Positions 55,057 through 64,000 of a DNA stretch of 64,000 bases are shown one piece after another. The notes under the pieces are model-generated. The model searched no databases, had not been told where the DNA came from, and was given only the letters and a program-made list of their open reading frames with translations. The stretch's first letter is position 1. Each line of letters begins with the position of its first letter. The position numbers and the translations under genes were made by a program. Source of the DNA: Corynebacterium ammoniagenes DSM 20306 (lineage in GTDB: Bacteria > Actinomycetota > Actinomycetes > Mycobacteriales > Mycobacteriaceae); NCBI RefSeq assembly GCF_001941425.1, contig NZ_CP009244.1, positions 1,178,001-1,242,000 on the forward strand. The letters are read 5' to 3'.

Positions 55057-55085
55057 TTCAATTTTTACGACTTTTCAAGTAGGAT
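55057..55085 (+). promoter_or_regulatory. Possible internal promoter before ylxR-infB
   Basis: TTCAAT (55057-55062), 17-bp spacer, TAGGAT (55080-55085), followed by AGGAAGGAG at 55107-55115. It would allow ylxR-infB to be expressed apart from nusA. Confidence 0.35.
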
Positions 55086-55121
55086 TGACAATGGCCCACG
55101 TGCAGCAGGAAGGAGTTGGTT

Positions 55122-55400
55122 TTGACCCGACTTCGGACGTGCATAGCAACACGAAAGCGCCTACCGGACACGGAGTTATTGCGTGTGGTGGCTGATACTC
55201 AAGGACGTATCATCCCCGATCCCGGCAGACGGCTTCCCGGCAGGGGAGCCTGGATAACACCAGACTTAGCTGCATACGAGCTTGCGGAGAAGCGCCGAGC
55301 ATTCGCTCGGGCTCTTCGTCTGTCCGCACCCGTGGATACAGGTCAAGTACGTGAGTACTTATCCAAGACCTTCGAGATTGTAAGGAAGACCGAACACTGA
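55122..55400 (+). CDS. ylxR: YlxR (DUF448) family RNA-binding protein
   Basis: A 92-residue YlxR protein: RTCIATRKRLPDTELLRVV and PGRRLPGRGAWITPD are the family motifs. The TTG at 55122 is chosen because AGGAAGGAG ends 6 nt before it; TTG 55116 is too close. YlxR binds the RNase P RNA in Bacillus and sits between nusA and infB, as in most bacteria. Confidence 0.9.
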   Translation: MTRLRTCIATRKRLPDTELLRVVADTQGRIIPDPGRRLPGRGAWITPDLAAYELAEKRRAFARALRLSAPVDTGQVREYLSKTFEIVRKTEH

Positions 55401-55446
55401 TGAGCACACAACGATGAAGCATCAGCGATGAAAGTCAGTAACTGAT

Positions 55447-55472
55447 CCTAGGGGCGCCTTGTCGCCTCTAGG
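55447..55472 (+). promoter_or_regulatory. Hairpin in the infB leader
   Basis: CCTAGGGGCG (55447-55456) pairs with CGCCTCTAGG (55463-55472), one wobble, with a 6-nt loop. There is no T-run. It ends about 7 nt before the AAGAGGAG ribosome-binding site of infB, so it could affect initiation or be an RNA-processing site. Confidence 0.45.
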
Positions 55473-55490
55473 GAAACTAAGAGGAGACAA

Positions 55491-58346
55491 GTGGCAGGTA
55501 AGCTACGCGTTCATGAGCTGGCAAAACAGCTCGGAATTACCAGTAAAGAACTACTCGGCACGCTCAAAGAGCAGGGCGAGTTTGTAAAGACCGCATCATC
55601 CACCATCGAACCGCCGGTGGTGAAAAAGATGCGTGCGCATTATGAAGAGCAGGGCATCGGTGGCGACAACGCCGAGGCCGCAGCTAAGGCTGCGCCAGCA
55701 AAGGCTGAGCCAAAGAAGGCTGCAGCAAAACCAGGTGCACCAAAGCCTGGAGCTGCCAAGCCAGGCGCACCGAAACCAGGTGCTGCGAAGCCAGGCGCTG
55801 CAAAACCAGGTGCACCAAAACCTGGAGCTGCGAAGCCAAGCGCGCCGAAACCAGCCCAGGAGCCAGCAGCGGCACAGTCCGCGCCAACTCCGGCAGCGGA
55901 TGCCAAGAAGCCTGCGGCTCCAGCAGCTGCAAAGCCTGGTGCCCCAAAGCCAGGCGGTCCAAAACCTGGTGCGCCCAAGCCGGGAGCACCAAAGCCTGGC
56001 GCTCCGAAGCCAGGTGCAGAAGGCGGCGACAAGCCAACCCCACGTTCCATGCCTAAACCAGGCGGCTCTCGTCGCGTGGCTAATAACCCATTTTCTTCCG
56101 GTGGTGGCGCAGGCGATCGTCCTGCACCACGCCCAGGTGGAGGAAAGGGACCACGCCCGAAGCCACAAGGTGGAAAGCGTGACGGCGGTCGTCCAGACAA
56201 CCGCGAGAATAAGCCACAGTCTGGTGGTCAGGGCGGCGGACGTCGTCCATCGCCAGCAATGATGCCTTCGCATCCAAACCCAGCAGCTATGCCGCAAAAG
56301 GCAGCTGCTGCCGGTGGACGCGGTCGCGGTGGTCGCCCAGGCAACCGTCCAGGCGGCGGACAACCAGGTGGAGCACCAGGTGGATTCCGCAGTGGTCCAG
56401 GTGGACGCGGCGGACGTCGCGGCGGTACTGCAGGTGCATTCGGCCGTCCAGGCGGCGCACCACGACGCGGTAAGAAGTCGAAGCGTCAGAAGCGGAATGA
56501 ATACGAGGAGCTACGCGCACCAAACGTAGTTGGTGGCGTGCGCTTGCCAGATGGCAAGGGCGCTTCCATCCGTTTGCGTCGCGGCGCATCCTTGGCGGAC
56601 TTCGCTGAAAAGATCAATGCGGATCCAGCAGCATTGGTGCAGGCACTGTTTAACCTCGGTGAAATGGTGACCGCAACCGCATCGGTTTCGGAAGAGACCT
56701 TGCAGCTGCTCGGCGCGGAGATCAACTACGACGTTCAGGTTGTCTCTCCAGAAGATGAAGACCGTGAGCTGCTTGAGTCCTTCGACCTGCAGTTTGGTGA
56801 CGATGAAGGTACGGCGGAAGACCTCGCGAAGCGTCCTCCAGTCGTAACCGTCATGGGTCACGTTGACCACGGTAAGACTCGTCTGTTGGACACCATCCGT
56901 CGGACGAATGAAGGCGCGGGCGAGGCCGGCGGCATTACCCAGGGCATTGGTGCGTACCAGACCCAGGTTGATGTCGATGGTGGCGAGCGCGTCATTACCT
57001 TCCTGGATACCCCAGGTCACGAGGCATTTACCGCCATGCGTGCCCGTGGTGCGAAGTCCACTGACTTGGCAATCTTGGTGGTTGCAGCTGACGACGGCGT
57101 TATGCCGCAGACAGTAGAGGCCATCAACCACGCCAAGGCAGCGGATATCCCAGTCGTGGTTGCTGTGAACAAGATCGATAAGCCAGAAGCTGCTCCGGAT
57201 AAGATCCGTGGCCAGCTGACGGAATACGGCTTGGTCCCAGAAGAGTACGGTGGCGACACCATGTTCGTGGATATCTCCGCGAAGGCTGGCACCAACATCG
57301 ACGCTCTGCTGGAAGCAGTTGTTCTGACTGCCGATGCAGCGCTGGAGCTTACTGCTAACCCAGACATGGATGCACAGGGTGTATCCATTGAAGCTCACCT
57401 CGACCGTGGTCGTGGCCCAGTTGCATCCGTTATCGTTCAGCGCGGTACCTTGCGCGTGGGTGACTCCATCGTTGTGGGTGACTCCTTCGGCCGCGTTCGT
57501 CGCATGCTCGATGAGTTCGGTCATGACGTTGAAGAGGCTGGCCCATCCCGTCCGGTCCAGGTTCAGGGCTTGAATGGTGTTCCAGGTGCCGGCGATAACC
57601 TGCTGGTTGTGGAAGATGACCGTGTTGCACGTCAGATTGCTGCGCAGCGTGATGCTCGTAAGCGTTCTGCTATGCAGGCGAAGTCCCGCAAGCGCGTTTC
57701 CCTCGAGGATCTGGATTCAGTACTCAAGGAGACTTCGACCCTCAACCTCATCCTCAAGGGTGACAACGCAGGTTCTGTGGAAGCACTGGAAGACTCCTTG
57801 CTCGATATTGAAATCGACGACGAGGTACAGCTCAACATCATCGACCGCGGCGTTGGTGCGGTTACCCAGACCAACGTCACCTTGGCTGCAGCCTCTGACG
57901 CTGTCATCATTGCCTTCAACGTTCGCGCTGAAGGTAAGGCAACGGAAGAAGCCAACGCTGAAGGCGTCGATGTTCGCTACTACACCGTTATCTACCGTGC
58001 TATCGAAGAAATTGAGCAGGCACTCAAGGGCATGCTCAAGCCAATCTACGAAGAGCGCGATACCGGTGGGGCAGAGATCCGTGCACTGTTCAAGTCCTCT
58101 GCTATCGGCACCATCGCTGGTTGTATGGTCACCGACGGCAAGGTCAAGCGCAACGGCAAGGTTCGCATTGTCCGCGACGGCAACGTCATCACTTCTGACG
58201 CGAAGATTCAATCTTTGCGTCATGAAAAGGACGACGTCAACGAGATCAGTGCTGGCTACGAGTGCGGCATGGTCTTGTCCTACCCAGACATCCAGGTAGG
58301 CGACCTCATTCAGGCATACGAAGAGGTTGAAGTTCCACGTACCTAA
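55491..58346 (+). CDS. infB: Translation initiation factor IF-2
   Basis: GTPase that brings initiator tRNA to the ribosome (951 aa). Short N-terminal subdomain ([19 protein letters not shown]), then ~300 residues of low-complexity linker: [13 protein letters not shown] repeats (55735-56030) followed by Gly/Arg-rich sequence. The conserved core begins near residue 350 with the G domain: GHVDHGKT (456-463), [16 protein letters not shown]. Domains II-IV follow. The linker is much larger than in E. coli. GTG start with AAGAGGAG. A strong terminator follows. Confidence 0.96.
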   Translation: MAGKLRVHELAKQLGITSKELLGTLKEQGEFVKTASSTIEPPVVKKMRAHYEEQGIGGDNAEAAAKAAPAKAEPKKAAAKPGAPKPGAAKPGAPKPGAAKPGAAKPGAPKPGAAKPSAPKPAQEPAAAQSAPTPAADAKKPAAPAAAKPGAPKPGGPKPGAPKPGAPKPGAPKPGAEGGDKPTPRSMPKPGGSRRVANNPFSSGGGAGDRPAPRPGGGKGPRPKPQGGKRDGGRPDNRENKPQSGGQGGGRRPSPAMMPSHPNPAAMPQKAAAAGGRGRGGRPGNRPGGGQPGGAPGGFRSGPGGRGGRRGGTAGAFGRPGGAPRRGKKSKRQKRNEYEELRAPNVVGGVRLPDGKGASIRLRRGASLADFAEKINADPAALVQALFNLGEMVTATASVSEETLQLLGAEINYDVQVVSPEDEDRELLESFDLQFGDDEGTAEDLAKRPPVVTVMGHVDHGKTRLLDTIRRTNEGAGEAGGITQGIGAYQTQVDVDGGERVITFLDTPGHEAFTAMRARGAKSTDLAILVVAADDGVMPQTVEAINHAKAADIPVVVAVNKIDKPEAAPDKIRGQLTEYGLVPEEYGGDTMFVDISAKAGTNIDALLEAVVLTADAALELTANPDMDAQGVSIEAHLDRGRGPVASVIVQRGTLRVGDSIVVGDSFGRVRRMLDEFGHDVEEAGPSRPVQVQGLNGVPGAGDNLLVVEDDRVARQIAAQRDARKRSAMQAKSRKRVSLEDLDSVLKETSTLNLILKGDNAGSVEALEDSLLDIEIDDEVQLNIIDRGVGAVTQTNVTLAAASDAVIIAFNVRAEGKATEEANAEGVDVRYYTVIYRAIEEIEQALKGMLKPIYEERDTGGAEIRALFKSSAIGTIAGCMVTDGKVKRNGKVRIVRDGNVITSDAKIQSLRHEKDDVNEISAGYECGMVLSYPDIQVGDLIQAYEEVEVPRT

Positions 58347-58396
58347 ACATCAAAGGTACGGGCTACATGACGTAGCTTAGTGAACGAGATGGAACG

Positions 58397-58426
58397 AGAA
58401 GCCGGGCCTTGTGCCCGGCTTCTTTA
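58397..58426 (+). terminator. Intrinsic terminator after infB
   Basis: Perfect 11-bp stem AGAAGCCGGGC/GCCCGGCTTCT (58397-58407, 58413-58423), CTTGT loop, then TTTAT. rbfA is in the same orientation 83 nt beyond it. Confidence 0.85.
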
Positions 58427-58509
58427 TCCCTAGAGCAAGTATTTTTGATTCCTAGGAAATGAACTAGGATTGTCCTGAGTTAAACACGAGATAAGTAGAG
58501 GCGGATATC

Positions 58510-58944
58510 ATGGCTGATCATGCACGCGCGGCCCGGATGGCAAAGCGCATTCAAACTATTGTGGCGACCGCCATCGACCGTGAAATTAAAGACCGCAGGC
58601 TTGAACTAGTCACTATTACGGATACGCGCGTGACTGGTGACTTGCATGACGCGACAGTTTTCTACACCGTCCGCGGTGTCGATATTGATTCTGAGCCAGA
58701 TTACGACCAGGCAGCCGAGGCACTTAACCGCGCTAAGGGGCAGTTGCGCAAGATCGTCGGTGACCAGCTACAGGTGCGCTTTACCCCGACCTTGTCGTTT
58801 GAATTCGACGCGGTGCCTGAAGCTTCGGCACACATGGAGGAGTTGCTTGCCCGGGCACGGGCACGTGATGAGGAGCTGGCCAAGCTAAAGGAAAACGCTA
58901 AGCCGGCCGGTGAAGCCAACCCTTATAAGACGGACTCGGAATAG
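58510..58944 (+). CDS. rbfA: Ribosome-binding factor A
   Basis: Cold-adaptation 30S maturation factor (144 aa) with a KH-like fold: [40 protein letters not shown] and [21 protein letters not shown] charged C-terminal tail is added. AGAGG precedes the ATG. Confidence 0.95.
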   Translation: MADHARAARMAKRIQTIVATAIDREIKDRRLELVTITDTRVTGDLHDATVFYTVRGVDIDSEPDYDQAAEALNRAKGQLRKIVGDQLQVRFTPTLSFEFDAVPEASAHMEELLARARARDEELAKLKENAKPAGEANPYKTDSE

Positions 58945-58952
58945 AACTTTCC

Positions 58953-59915
58953 ATGTCCTCTATTTCAGAAGTGGTGGGAGCACTCCAAGAAGCTGACTCG
59001 GTGTGCATCGTGGCACACCTGCGCCCAGATGCTGATGCCCTAGGTTCCATGGCGACATTGCGTTTAGCTCTGGAACAGCTAGGGAAGACCACTCGGTGCG
59101 TCGTGGGCCAGGATTGGCCTATCTCGGAAAACCTATTTACCATCCCCGGCACCGAGACCGTCGAAGTGGTGACAGCGTTGCCCCAGGGCTGTGACCTGTA
59201 CGTCACGGTTGATTGTGGCTCATTGGACAGGACAGGGTTTTTGGCACCTGGCCTGGCAAAGATGATCCGCCGCGGCAAGGTTGTATGCATCGATCACCAT
59301 GCTTCCAACCATGGCTTTGGCAATATCAACCTGGTCGACGTTGCGTGTGAATCCACGACAACGGTGCTCGCTCCCGTGCTGGAAGAACTAGGCGTGAGCT
59401 TAAACGCTGATATCGCTCATGCGATGTATGCAGGTTTGGTGACCGACACCGGAAGTTTCCGGTGGGGAAGACCCTACATGCATACCTTTGCGGGGCAGCT
59501 GATGGAGTATGGATTAGATACCAAGCAGATCTCAGTTGACCTGATGGATTCCAATACTGCCGAGGATTTGCAGATGCTGGGCCGCGTGCTTGCCGACGTT
59601 GAAATCATCCCGGCAGGAGAGCACACTATGGCAGTGCTGGTCGGCCGCTATGACGTGATTTCGGGGCACTCAGATTCTGCAGTGGAGACGATGGTCGATT
59701 TTGTCCGTGCCTTGGATGGCACGGACTTAGGCGTGGTCTTTAAGGAACAAGTGCCTGGATTCTGGGCAGTATCTTTGCGTTCAAATGGCGTCAATTGCGC
59801 CCAGGTTGCTGCTCGCTTAGGTGGCGGTGGCCATGTTCCGGCAGCGGGCTATTCAACTCGGGGAGAACCAGAAGAAATTATTGCGGAGTTAGCAGATATC
59901 GTTGGTCAATTCTAA
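58953..59915 (+). CDS. nrnA: DHH-family nanoRNase / pAp phosphatase NrnA
   Basis: A 320-residue DHH-DHHA1 phosphoesterase that degrades short RNAs and 3'-phosphoadenosine-5'-phosphate. VAHLRPDADALGSM, CIDHHASNHG and GLVTDTGSFRW supply the metal ligands, and GGGGHVPAAGY is the DHHA1 substrate loop. It starts 8 nt after rbfA, as in many actinobacteria, and its 3' end overlaps the MATE gene by 14 nt. Confidence 0.93.
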   Translation: MSSISEVVGALQEADSVCIVAHLRPDADALGSMATLRLALEQLGKTTRCVVGQDWPISENLFTIPGTETVEVVTALPQGCDLYVTVDCGSLDRTGFLAPGLAKMIRRGKVVCIDHHASNHGFGNINLVDVACESTTTVLAPVLEELGVSLNADIAHAMYAGLVTDTGSFRWGRPYMHTFAGQLMEYGLDTKQISVDLMDSNTAEDLQMLGRVLADVEIIPAGEHTMAVLVGRYDVISGHSDSAVETMVDFVRALDGTDLGVVFKEQVPGFWAVSLRSNGVNCAQVAARLGGGGHVPAAGYSTRGEPEEIIAELADIVGQF

Positions 59916-61203
59916 AGAGTCCCAGATCTCCGCGCGGAGGGTCTTTGCCCTAGCGCTGCCTGCACTTGGCGTGCTGGCAGCCATGCCGCTGTACCTACTG
60001 TTGGATACAGCGGTGGTTGGCCGTCTTGGCGCGGAACAATTGGCGGCTCTCGGTGCGGCGGCAGCGGTGCAGTCTGTGGTCACTACCCAGCTGACCTTTT
60101 TGTCATATGGCACCACGGCGCGTTCCTCGCGGCTTTTTGGCTCTGGTGATAAACAAGGCGCTATTGCTGAGGGTGTGCAAGCCACCTATGTGGCGCTCAT
60201 CGTTGGTTTTGGCCTGGCCTGCGTCATCTGGCTATTTGGTGGTCAGATTGCCCTGTGGATGACCGGTAACCCAGAAACGGCAAAGCTGTCCGCATCCTGG
60301 TTACACGTGGCTGCCTTTGCAATTCCTATTACCTTGGTCGAAATGGCCGGTAATGGTTGGTTGCGTGGCATCCAAGACACCAAAAAGCCGTTGTACTTTA
60401 CTCTGGCAGGTTTAATCCCTGGAGCTATTGCCGTGCCATTTTTCGTGCACTGGTGGGGCTTAGTGGGCTCCGCGTGGGCGAATGTCTTAGGCATGGGCAT
60501 TATCGCGCTGTTGTTTGTGCAGGAGCTGCTCAAGCAACACACGGGTTCGTGGCGCTTGCGGCCACAGGTCATTAAGCGACAGCTGGTGTTAGGACGCGAT
60601 CTCATCATCCGCTCCGCCAGTTTGCAGGCGGCATTTTTATCCGCAGCGGCAGTGGCAGCACGCTTTGGCACGGCTCCTTTGGCAGCACACCAGGTAATGT
60701 TGCAGATCTGGAACTTCCTCACGCTAGTGCTGGATTCGCTAGCCATCGCCGCGCAGACTCTCATTGGGTCTGCTCTCGGTGCCAAGTCCGTCGATGTTGC
60801 CCGCAATGCTGGGCAGAAAATCATTCGCTATTCTGTCATCTTTTCCGGCGCATTAGCAGCCGTCTTTGCACTGGGCGCAGGTATCATTCCGCGAATCTTT
60901 ACCCAAGATGCCGCTGTGCTAGAGGCCATGCGCATTCCGTGGTGGATCATGATCGGCATGATCATCGCGGGGGGCGTCTTGTTCGCCATCGATGGCGTCT
61001 TGCTGGGCGCGGGAGATGCCGCTTTCCTGCGTACTATTACCGTTGGTTCGGTGATCGTGGGATTTTTGCCTGGCATCGGTATCGCCTATGCCGCAGGCCT
61101 TGGTCTGGCCGGAATTTGGGCCGGTTTGGCGGCATTTATTGGCCTGCGAACCATAGCTGTTGTGATCCGGTTTTATTCGATGCGGTGGGCGGTCATCGAT
61201 TAG
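59902..61203 (+). CDS. MATE family efflux transporter (DinF-like)
   Basis: A 433-residue multi-antimicrobial exporter with about twelve membrane helices in two homologous halves: RVFALALPALGVLAAMPLYL, then YLLLDTAVVGRLGAEQLAAL with the family Asp. Substrate unknown; MATE proteins exchange drugs for Na+ or H+. The start, a TTG at 59902, lies inside nrnA, so it is translationally coupled. In other actinobacteria dinF follows nrnA in the same way. Confidence 0.9.
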   Translation: MVNSKESQISARRVFALALPALGVLAAMPLYLLLDTAVVGRLGAEQLAALGAAAAVQSVVTTQLTFLSYGTTARSSRLFGSGDKQGAIAEGVQATYVALIVGFGLACVIWLFGGQIALWMTGNPETAKLSASWLHVAAFAIPITLVEMAGNGWLRGIQDTKKPLYFTLAGLIPGAIAVPFFVHWWGLVGSAWANVLGMGIIALLFVQELLKQHTGSWRLRPQVIKRQLVLGRDLIIRSASLQAAFLSAAAVAARFGTAPLAAHQVMLQIWNFLTLVLDSLAIAAQTLIGSALGAKSVDVARNAGQKIIRYSVIFSGALAAVFALGAGIIPRIFTQDAAVLEAMRIPWWIMIGMIIAGGVLFAIDGVLLGAGDAAFLRTITVGSVIVGFLPGIGIAYAAGLGLAGIWAGLAAFIGLRTIAVVIRFYSMRWAVID

Positions 61204-61306
61204 CACTGCGCTAACGTTTCTGGCCACGGTGACGATAAACCTTGGAGAGCCGACGGGCTGCTAAAGTTTCAGCAGTCGATAGAAGTCAGAGTACAAGGGG
61301 TTAATC

Positions 61307-62131
61307 ATGGCTGGACAGTCATCGCACACAACATTGTGGGCGGTCTCTGACCTGCATGCTGCGGTGAAGGCAAATAGTAAAAAGATTGATGAAATCCAGC
61401 CTTCAAATCCGGCAGATTGGCTAATTGTTGCCGGCGATGTCGCCGAACGCACCGATCTGGTGGTGCAGGTCTTAAAAGAGCTGCGGTCGCGTTTTGCCAA
61501 GGTCATTTGGGCACCGGGCAACCATGAACTATTTTCTCGCTCCACAGATCAGTTCCGAGGACGAGAAAAATATGTGGAGCTAGTCGAAGGCTGCCGCGAG
61601 ATTGACGTCATCACGCCGGAAGACCCCTACCCAGTATTTAATGGCGTGACTATTGCGCCGCTATTTACGTTGTACGATTACTCGTTCCGTGCACCCGGAA
61701 CCACGGTGGAACAAGCCATCGCGGCTGCAGCCGAGCGGCAAATTATGATGACGGATGAGATTGCGATTGCACCTTTTGTGGATGTGCGTGCCTGGTGCTG
61801 GGACCGTCTGGCGTACTCGATTAAGCGCCTATCGCGCATTTCCGGGCCGACGGTGCTGATTAATCACTGGCCGCTGGTACAAGAGCCAACGCTGAAAATG
61901 CGGTGGTCGGAAATTGGTTTATGGTGCGGCTCCCGGCATACTCGTCATTGGCCGACCCGCTATAACGCGGAGGCAGTGATCTATGGCCATTTGCATATGC
62001 CTTCCGTCGAAAAGATTGATGGAGTCGATCATATTGAGGTCTCTCTGGGCTACCCGCGGGAATGGCTGTCCCATCAAGGCAACCAACTGTGGCCATATCC
62101 TGTGTTGACGATGGAAGAGGATGAAACATGA
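61307..62131 (+). CDS. pptH: PptH-like metallophosphoesterase
   Basis: A 274-residue calcineurin-like phosphoesterase: AVSDLHAA, VAGDVAER, APGNHELF, INHWPL and YGHLHMP give the full metal site. It overlaps the following pptT gene by ATGA. In Mycobacterium tuberculosis the same pair is Rv2795c/Rv2794c, in which PptH removes the phosphopantetheine that PptT adds to carrier proteins. Orthology is inferred from the motif set and this gene order. AAGGGG stands before the ATG. Confidence 0.85.
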   Translation: MAGQSSHTTLWAVSDLHAAVKANSKKIDEIQPSNPADWLIVAGDVAERTDLVVQVLKELRSRFAKVIWAPGNHELFSRSTDQFRGREKYVELVEGCREIDVITPEDPYPVFNGVTIAPLFTLYDYSFRAPGTTVEQAIAAAAERQIMMTDEIAIAPFVDVRAWCWDRLAYSIKRLSRISGPTVLINHWPLVQEPTLKMRWSEIGLWCGSRHTRHWPTRYNAEAVIYGHLHMPSVEKIDGVDHIEVSLGYPREWLSHQGNQLWPYPVLTMEEDET

Positions 62132-62817
62132 TGATGGAGAAATCTCTCTTCCCCGACGTCGCACGGTTTTGCTACGTCAAGACCGACCCGAAGACCTCCG
62201 ACTTGGTCAATTTCCATAATCTGCACCCGCTGGAGCAATCTGTAGCGGCGCATTCCGTTGATGCCCGCAAGGCAGAATTCGGGGATGCCCGCTGGTGTGC
62301 GCATGAGGCGCTGAAAGAACTGGGTTATCAAGGCCAGGAGCCGATTTTGCGCGGGGAGCGAGGCATGCCGTTATGGCCAGCTGGCTATATCGGATCCTTA
62401 ACGCACACACCTGGCTTTCGCGCGGCGGTGGTCGCGCCGACCTCACAGGTTACGTCTTTAGGTTTAGACGTTGAAGTCGCAGAGCCGCTGCCCGAAGGCG
62501 TGCTGTCGATGATTGCGCGGTCGGGGGAGATTCCGCAGATTAATCGCTTGCGCAAGGCCGAGATATCTTTTGCTGACCGGCTGCTATTTTGCGCCAAGGA
62601 AGCCACCTATAAAGCATGGTTTCCCATGACTCACCGGTGGTTGGGATTTGAGCAGGCCGAAGTAGATATTCGCGAAGATGGCACGTTGATTTCTTACTTA
62701 TTGGTCCGACCAACACCAGTGCCGTTTATCTGCGGGCGCTGGATGGTGCGCGATGGCTACATCATTGTCTCCACCACCGTGGAAGCTGGCCTTGGCCACG
62801 AGCGATTGACGTATTAG
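62128..62817 (+). CDS. pptT: 4'-phosphopantetheinyl transferase PptT
   Basis: Sfp-type transferase (229 aa) that activates acyl and peptide carrier proteins, needed in corynebacteria for fatty-acid and mycolic-acid synthesis. Motifs: GSLTHTPGFRAAVVAP, GLDVEVAEPLPE and FCAKEATYKAWFPMTHRWLG with the metal-binding Glu and Lys. The ATG at 62128 overlaps the pptH stop; a second ATG follows at once. Its stop shares 4 nt with the convergent truB. Confidence 0.93.
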   Translation: MMMEKSLFPDVARFCYVKTDPKTSDLVNFHNLHPLEQSVAAHSVDARKAEFGDARWCAHEALKELGYQGQEPILRGERGMPLWPAGYIGSLTHTPGFRAAVVAPTSQVTSLGLDVEVAEPLPEGVLSMIARSGEIPQINRLRKAEISFADRLLFCAKEATYKAWFPMTHRWLGFEQAEVDIREDGTLISYLLVRPTPVPFICGRWMVRDGYIIVSTTVEAGLGHERLTY

Positions 62818-63680
62818 CTCAACGTCGACGGATGTGCCACAAAGACGGTGGCCAAACGCTTTCCTTGTTCTTTGATGAGCGCTACTGAGCGGCCATCGGG
62901 GCCTACTGCTGCGTGCGTGCCTTTGAGGCCACGTGGTTCTAGCCATTGGCCCATCGCGAGCTTGTGCGCCTCTTCGGCGGTGACATCCAAGCGGGGATAG
63001 CAGCGCACCAACGCCTCATCCAAGCTCAGGGACAGTTGCATGGCATCGATCGGGGAGGCATCGTCAAGCAAAAATGGCCCGACGGCGGTTCTACGAAGCG
63101 CCGTTAAATGCCCGCCGACGCCCAGCGCAGCACCTAAATCGCGAGCAAGGGAGCGGATATAGGTACCAGAGGAACATTCCACCGTGACATCTAACTCGCG
63201 GGGATCCATCCGGCTATTGTGCACCTCAAAGCGGCTCACGGTGACCGGGCGGGCAGGAATATCGATGTCCTCGCCATCACGAACGCGCTGGTAGGCACGT
63301 TTGCCATCGATTTTAATGGCGCTGACTTTGGCGGGCTTTTGCATGATCTCGCCGCTGAGCTTGGCAATTTCTTCGTGGACCTGTGAATCCGTGATGTGCG
63401 CGGCTGAAGTTTCTGACAGGATGTCGCTTTCAAAATCATCGGTGGTCGTGGAAGCACCCAGGCGGATAGTAGCTTCATAGGCCTTGGTGGCTGCGACCAT
63501 GTGCGCTAAAAACTTGGTGCCACGCTCAATACCCAGGATTAAAACACCCGTGGCCATGGGATCTAAGGTTCCGGCGTGGCCAACCTTGCGGGTACCAAAC
63601 TCCCGCCGAACGCGGGAGACCACGTCATGAGAGGTCATGCCGGCTGGTTTATCCACAACAACAAGTCCTGAGTCAGTCAT
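62814..63680 (-). CDS. truB: tRNA pseudouridine(55) synthase TruB
   Basis: Makes pseudouridine 55 in the T-loop of tRNA (288 aa). VVDKPAGMTSHDVVSRVR and KVGHAGTLDPMATGVL, with the catalytic Asp in GTLDP; EVEC-like CSSGTYIRSLARDLGAALG follows. C-terminal PUA domain. A TAGACT box lies 8 nt before the ATG on the minus strand: probably leaderless. Divergent from ribF. Confidence 0.95.
   Translation of the reverse strand: MTDSGLVVVDKPAGMTSHDVVSRVRREFGTRKVGHAGTLDPMATGVLILGIERGTKFLAHMVAATKAYEATIRLGASTTTDDFESDILSETSAAHITDSQVHEEIAKLSGEIMQKPAKVSAIKIDGKRAYQRVRDGEDIDIPARPVTVSRFEVHNSRMDPRELDVTVECSSGTYIRSLARDLGAALGVGGHLTALRRTAVGPFLLDDASPIDAMQLSLSLDEALVRCYPRLDVTAEEAHKLAMGQWLEPRGLKGTHAAVGPDGRSVALIKEQGKRLATVFVAHPSTLS

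Positions 63681-64000
<320 letters not shown>

Noticed and set aside
55596..56363. Minus- and plus-strand frames across the IF-2 repeat region
   Set aside because: Repetitive GC-rich codons keep other frames open; translations are low-complexity Trp/Ser/Leu runs, as expected for shadows of the Lys-Pro-Gly-Ala repeats.

Overview
The window is a dense chromosomal segment of an actinobacterium, almost certainly a Corynebacterium. The evidence is an amtB-glnK-glnD-ffh order, mycothione reductase next to malate:quinone oxidoreductase, a PptT/PptH-type pair, DUF2469 and DUF2631 proteins, DUF222-HNH endonuclease, frequent GTG/TTG starts, and many promoters of the TANNNT type placed 6-8 nt before a start codon (leaderless mRNAs). 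The species cannot be fixed from sequence alone; the C. ammoniagenes/stationis/casei lineage is plausible. No tRNA, rRNA, IS element, prophage or CRISPR array is visible. Layout: 1-2754 nitrogen control (amtB end, glnK, glnD). 2797-4422 ffh. 4505-6895 a membrane acyltransferase with SGNH domain. 7202-9108 rpsP, rimM, trmD. 9455-10887 RNA ligase rtcB behind a leader-peptide/terminator region, divergent from tex. 13286-15264 rplS, then an amidase with a GatC/AtzG-like small partner. 15399-19562 an ABC exporter divergent from two tandem signal peptidases, rnhB and DUF2469. 19694-24066 yraN, comM-like yifB, dprA, xerC and a convergent M23 peptidase. 24383-28469 rpsB, tsf, pyrH, frr, cdsA. 28447-33546 a LapA-like protein, rlmN, an ABC-2 type exporter and a DUF222-HNH protein. 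33706-40606 dxr, the site-2 protease, ispG, a lipoprotein-type penicillin-binding protein and map. 40675-45238 two paralogous small secreted proteins, a secreted SGNH hydrolase, mtr and an alpha/beta hydrolase. 45432-50833 mqo, selO, a PhzF-like protein, a GalT-like DUF4921 protein and yaaA. 50864-59915 proS, a DUF4439 lipoprotein, then the rimP-nusA-ylxR-infB-rbfA-nrnA translation/transcription cluster. 59902-64000 a MATE exporter, the PptH-like phosphoesterase with PptT, truB, and the start of ribF. Most genes are housekeeping: ribosome assembly and translation (rpsP, rimM, trmD, rplS, rpsB, tsf, frr, rimP, infB, rbfA, truB, rlmN), secretion and membrane proteolysis (ffh, two lepB, rip), isoprenoid synthesis (dxr, ispG), phospholipid synthesis (cdsA) and redox/energy metabolism (mtr, mqo). 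The least ordinary parts are: the region before rtcB (promoter, 18-codon ORF, 10-bp hairpin, intrinsic terminator, then rtcB), which looks like an attenuator; an intrinsic terminator at 19582-19624 whose two arms are perfect inverted DnaA boxes; the duplicated signal peptidase; the amidase with a tiny GatC/AtzG-like partner; the paired small secreted proteins; and the very compact divergent leaderless promoters and recurrent 4-nt tail-to-tail gene overlaps.
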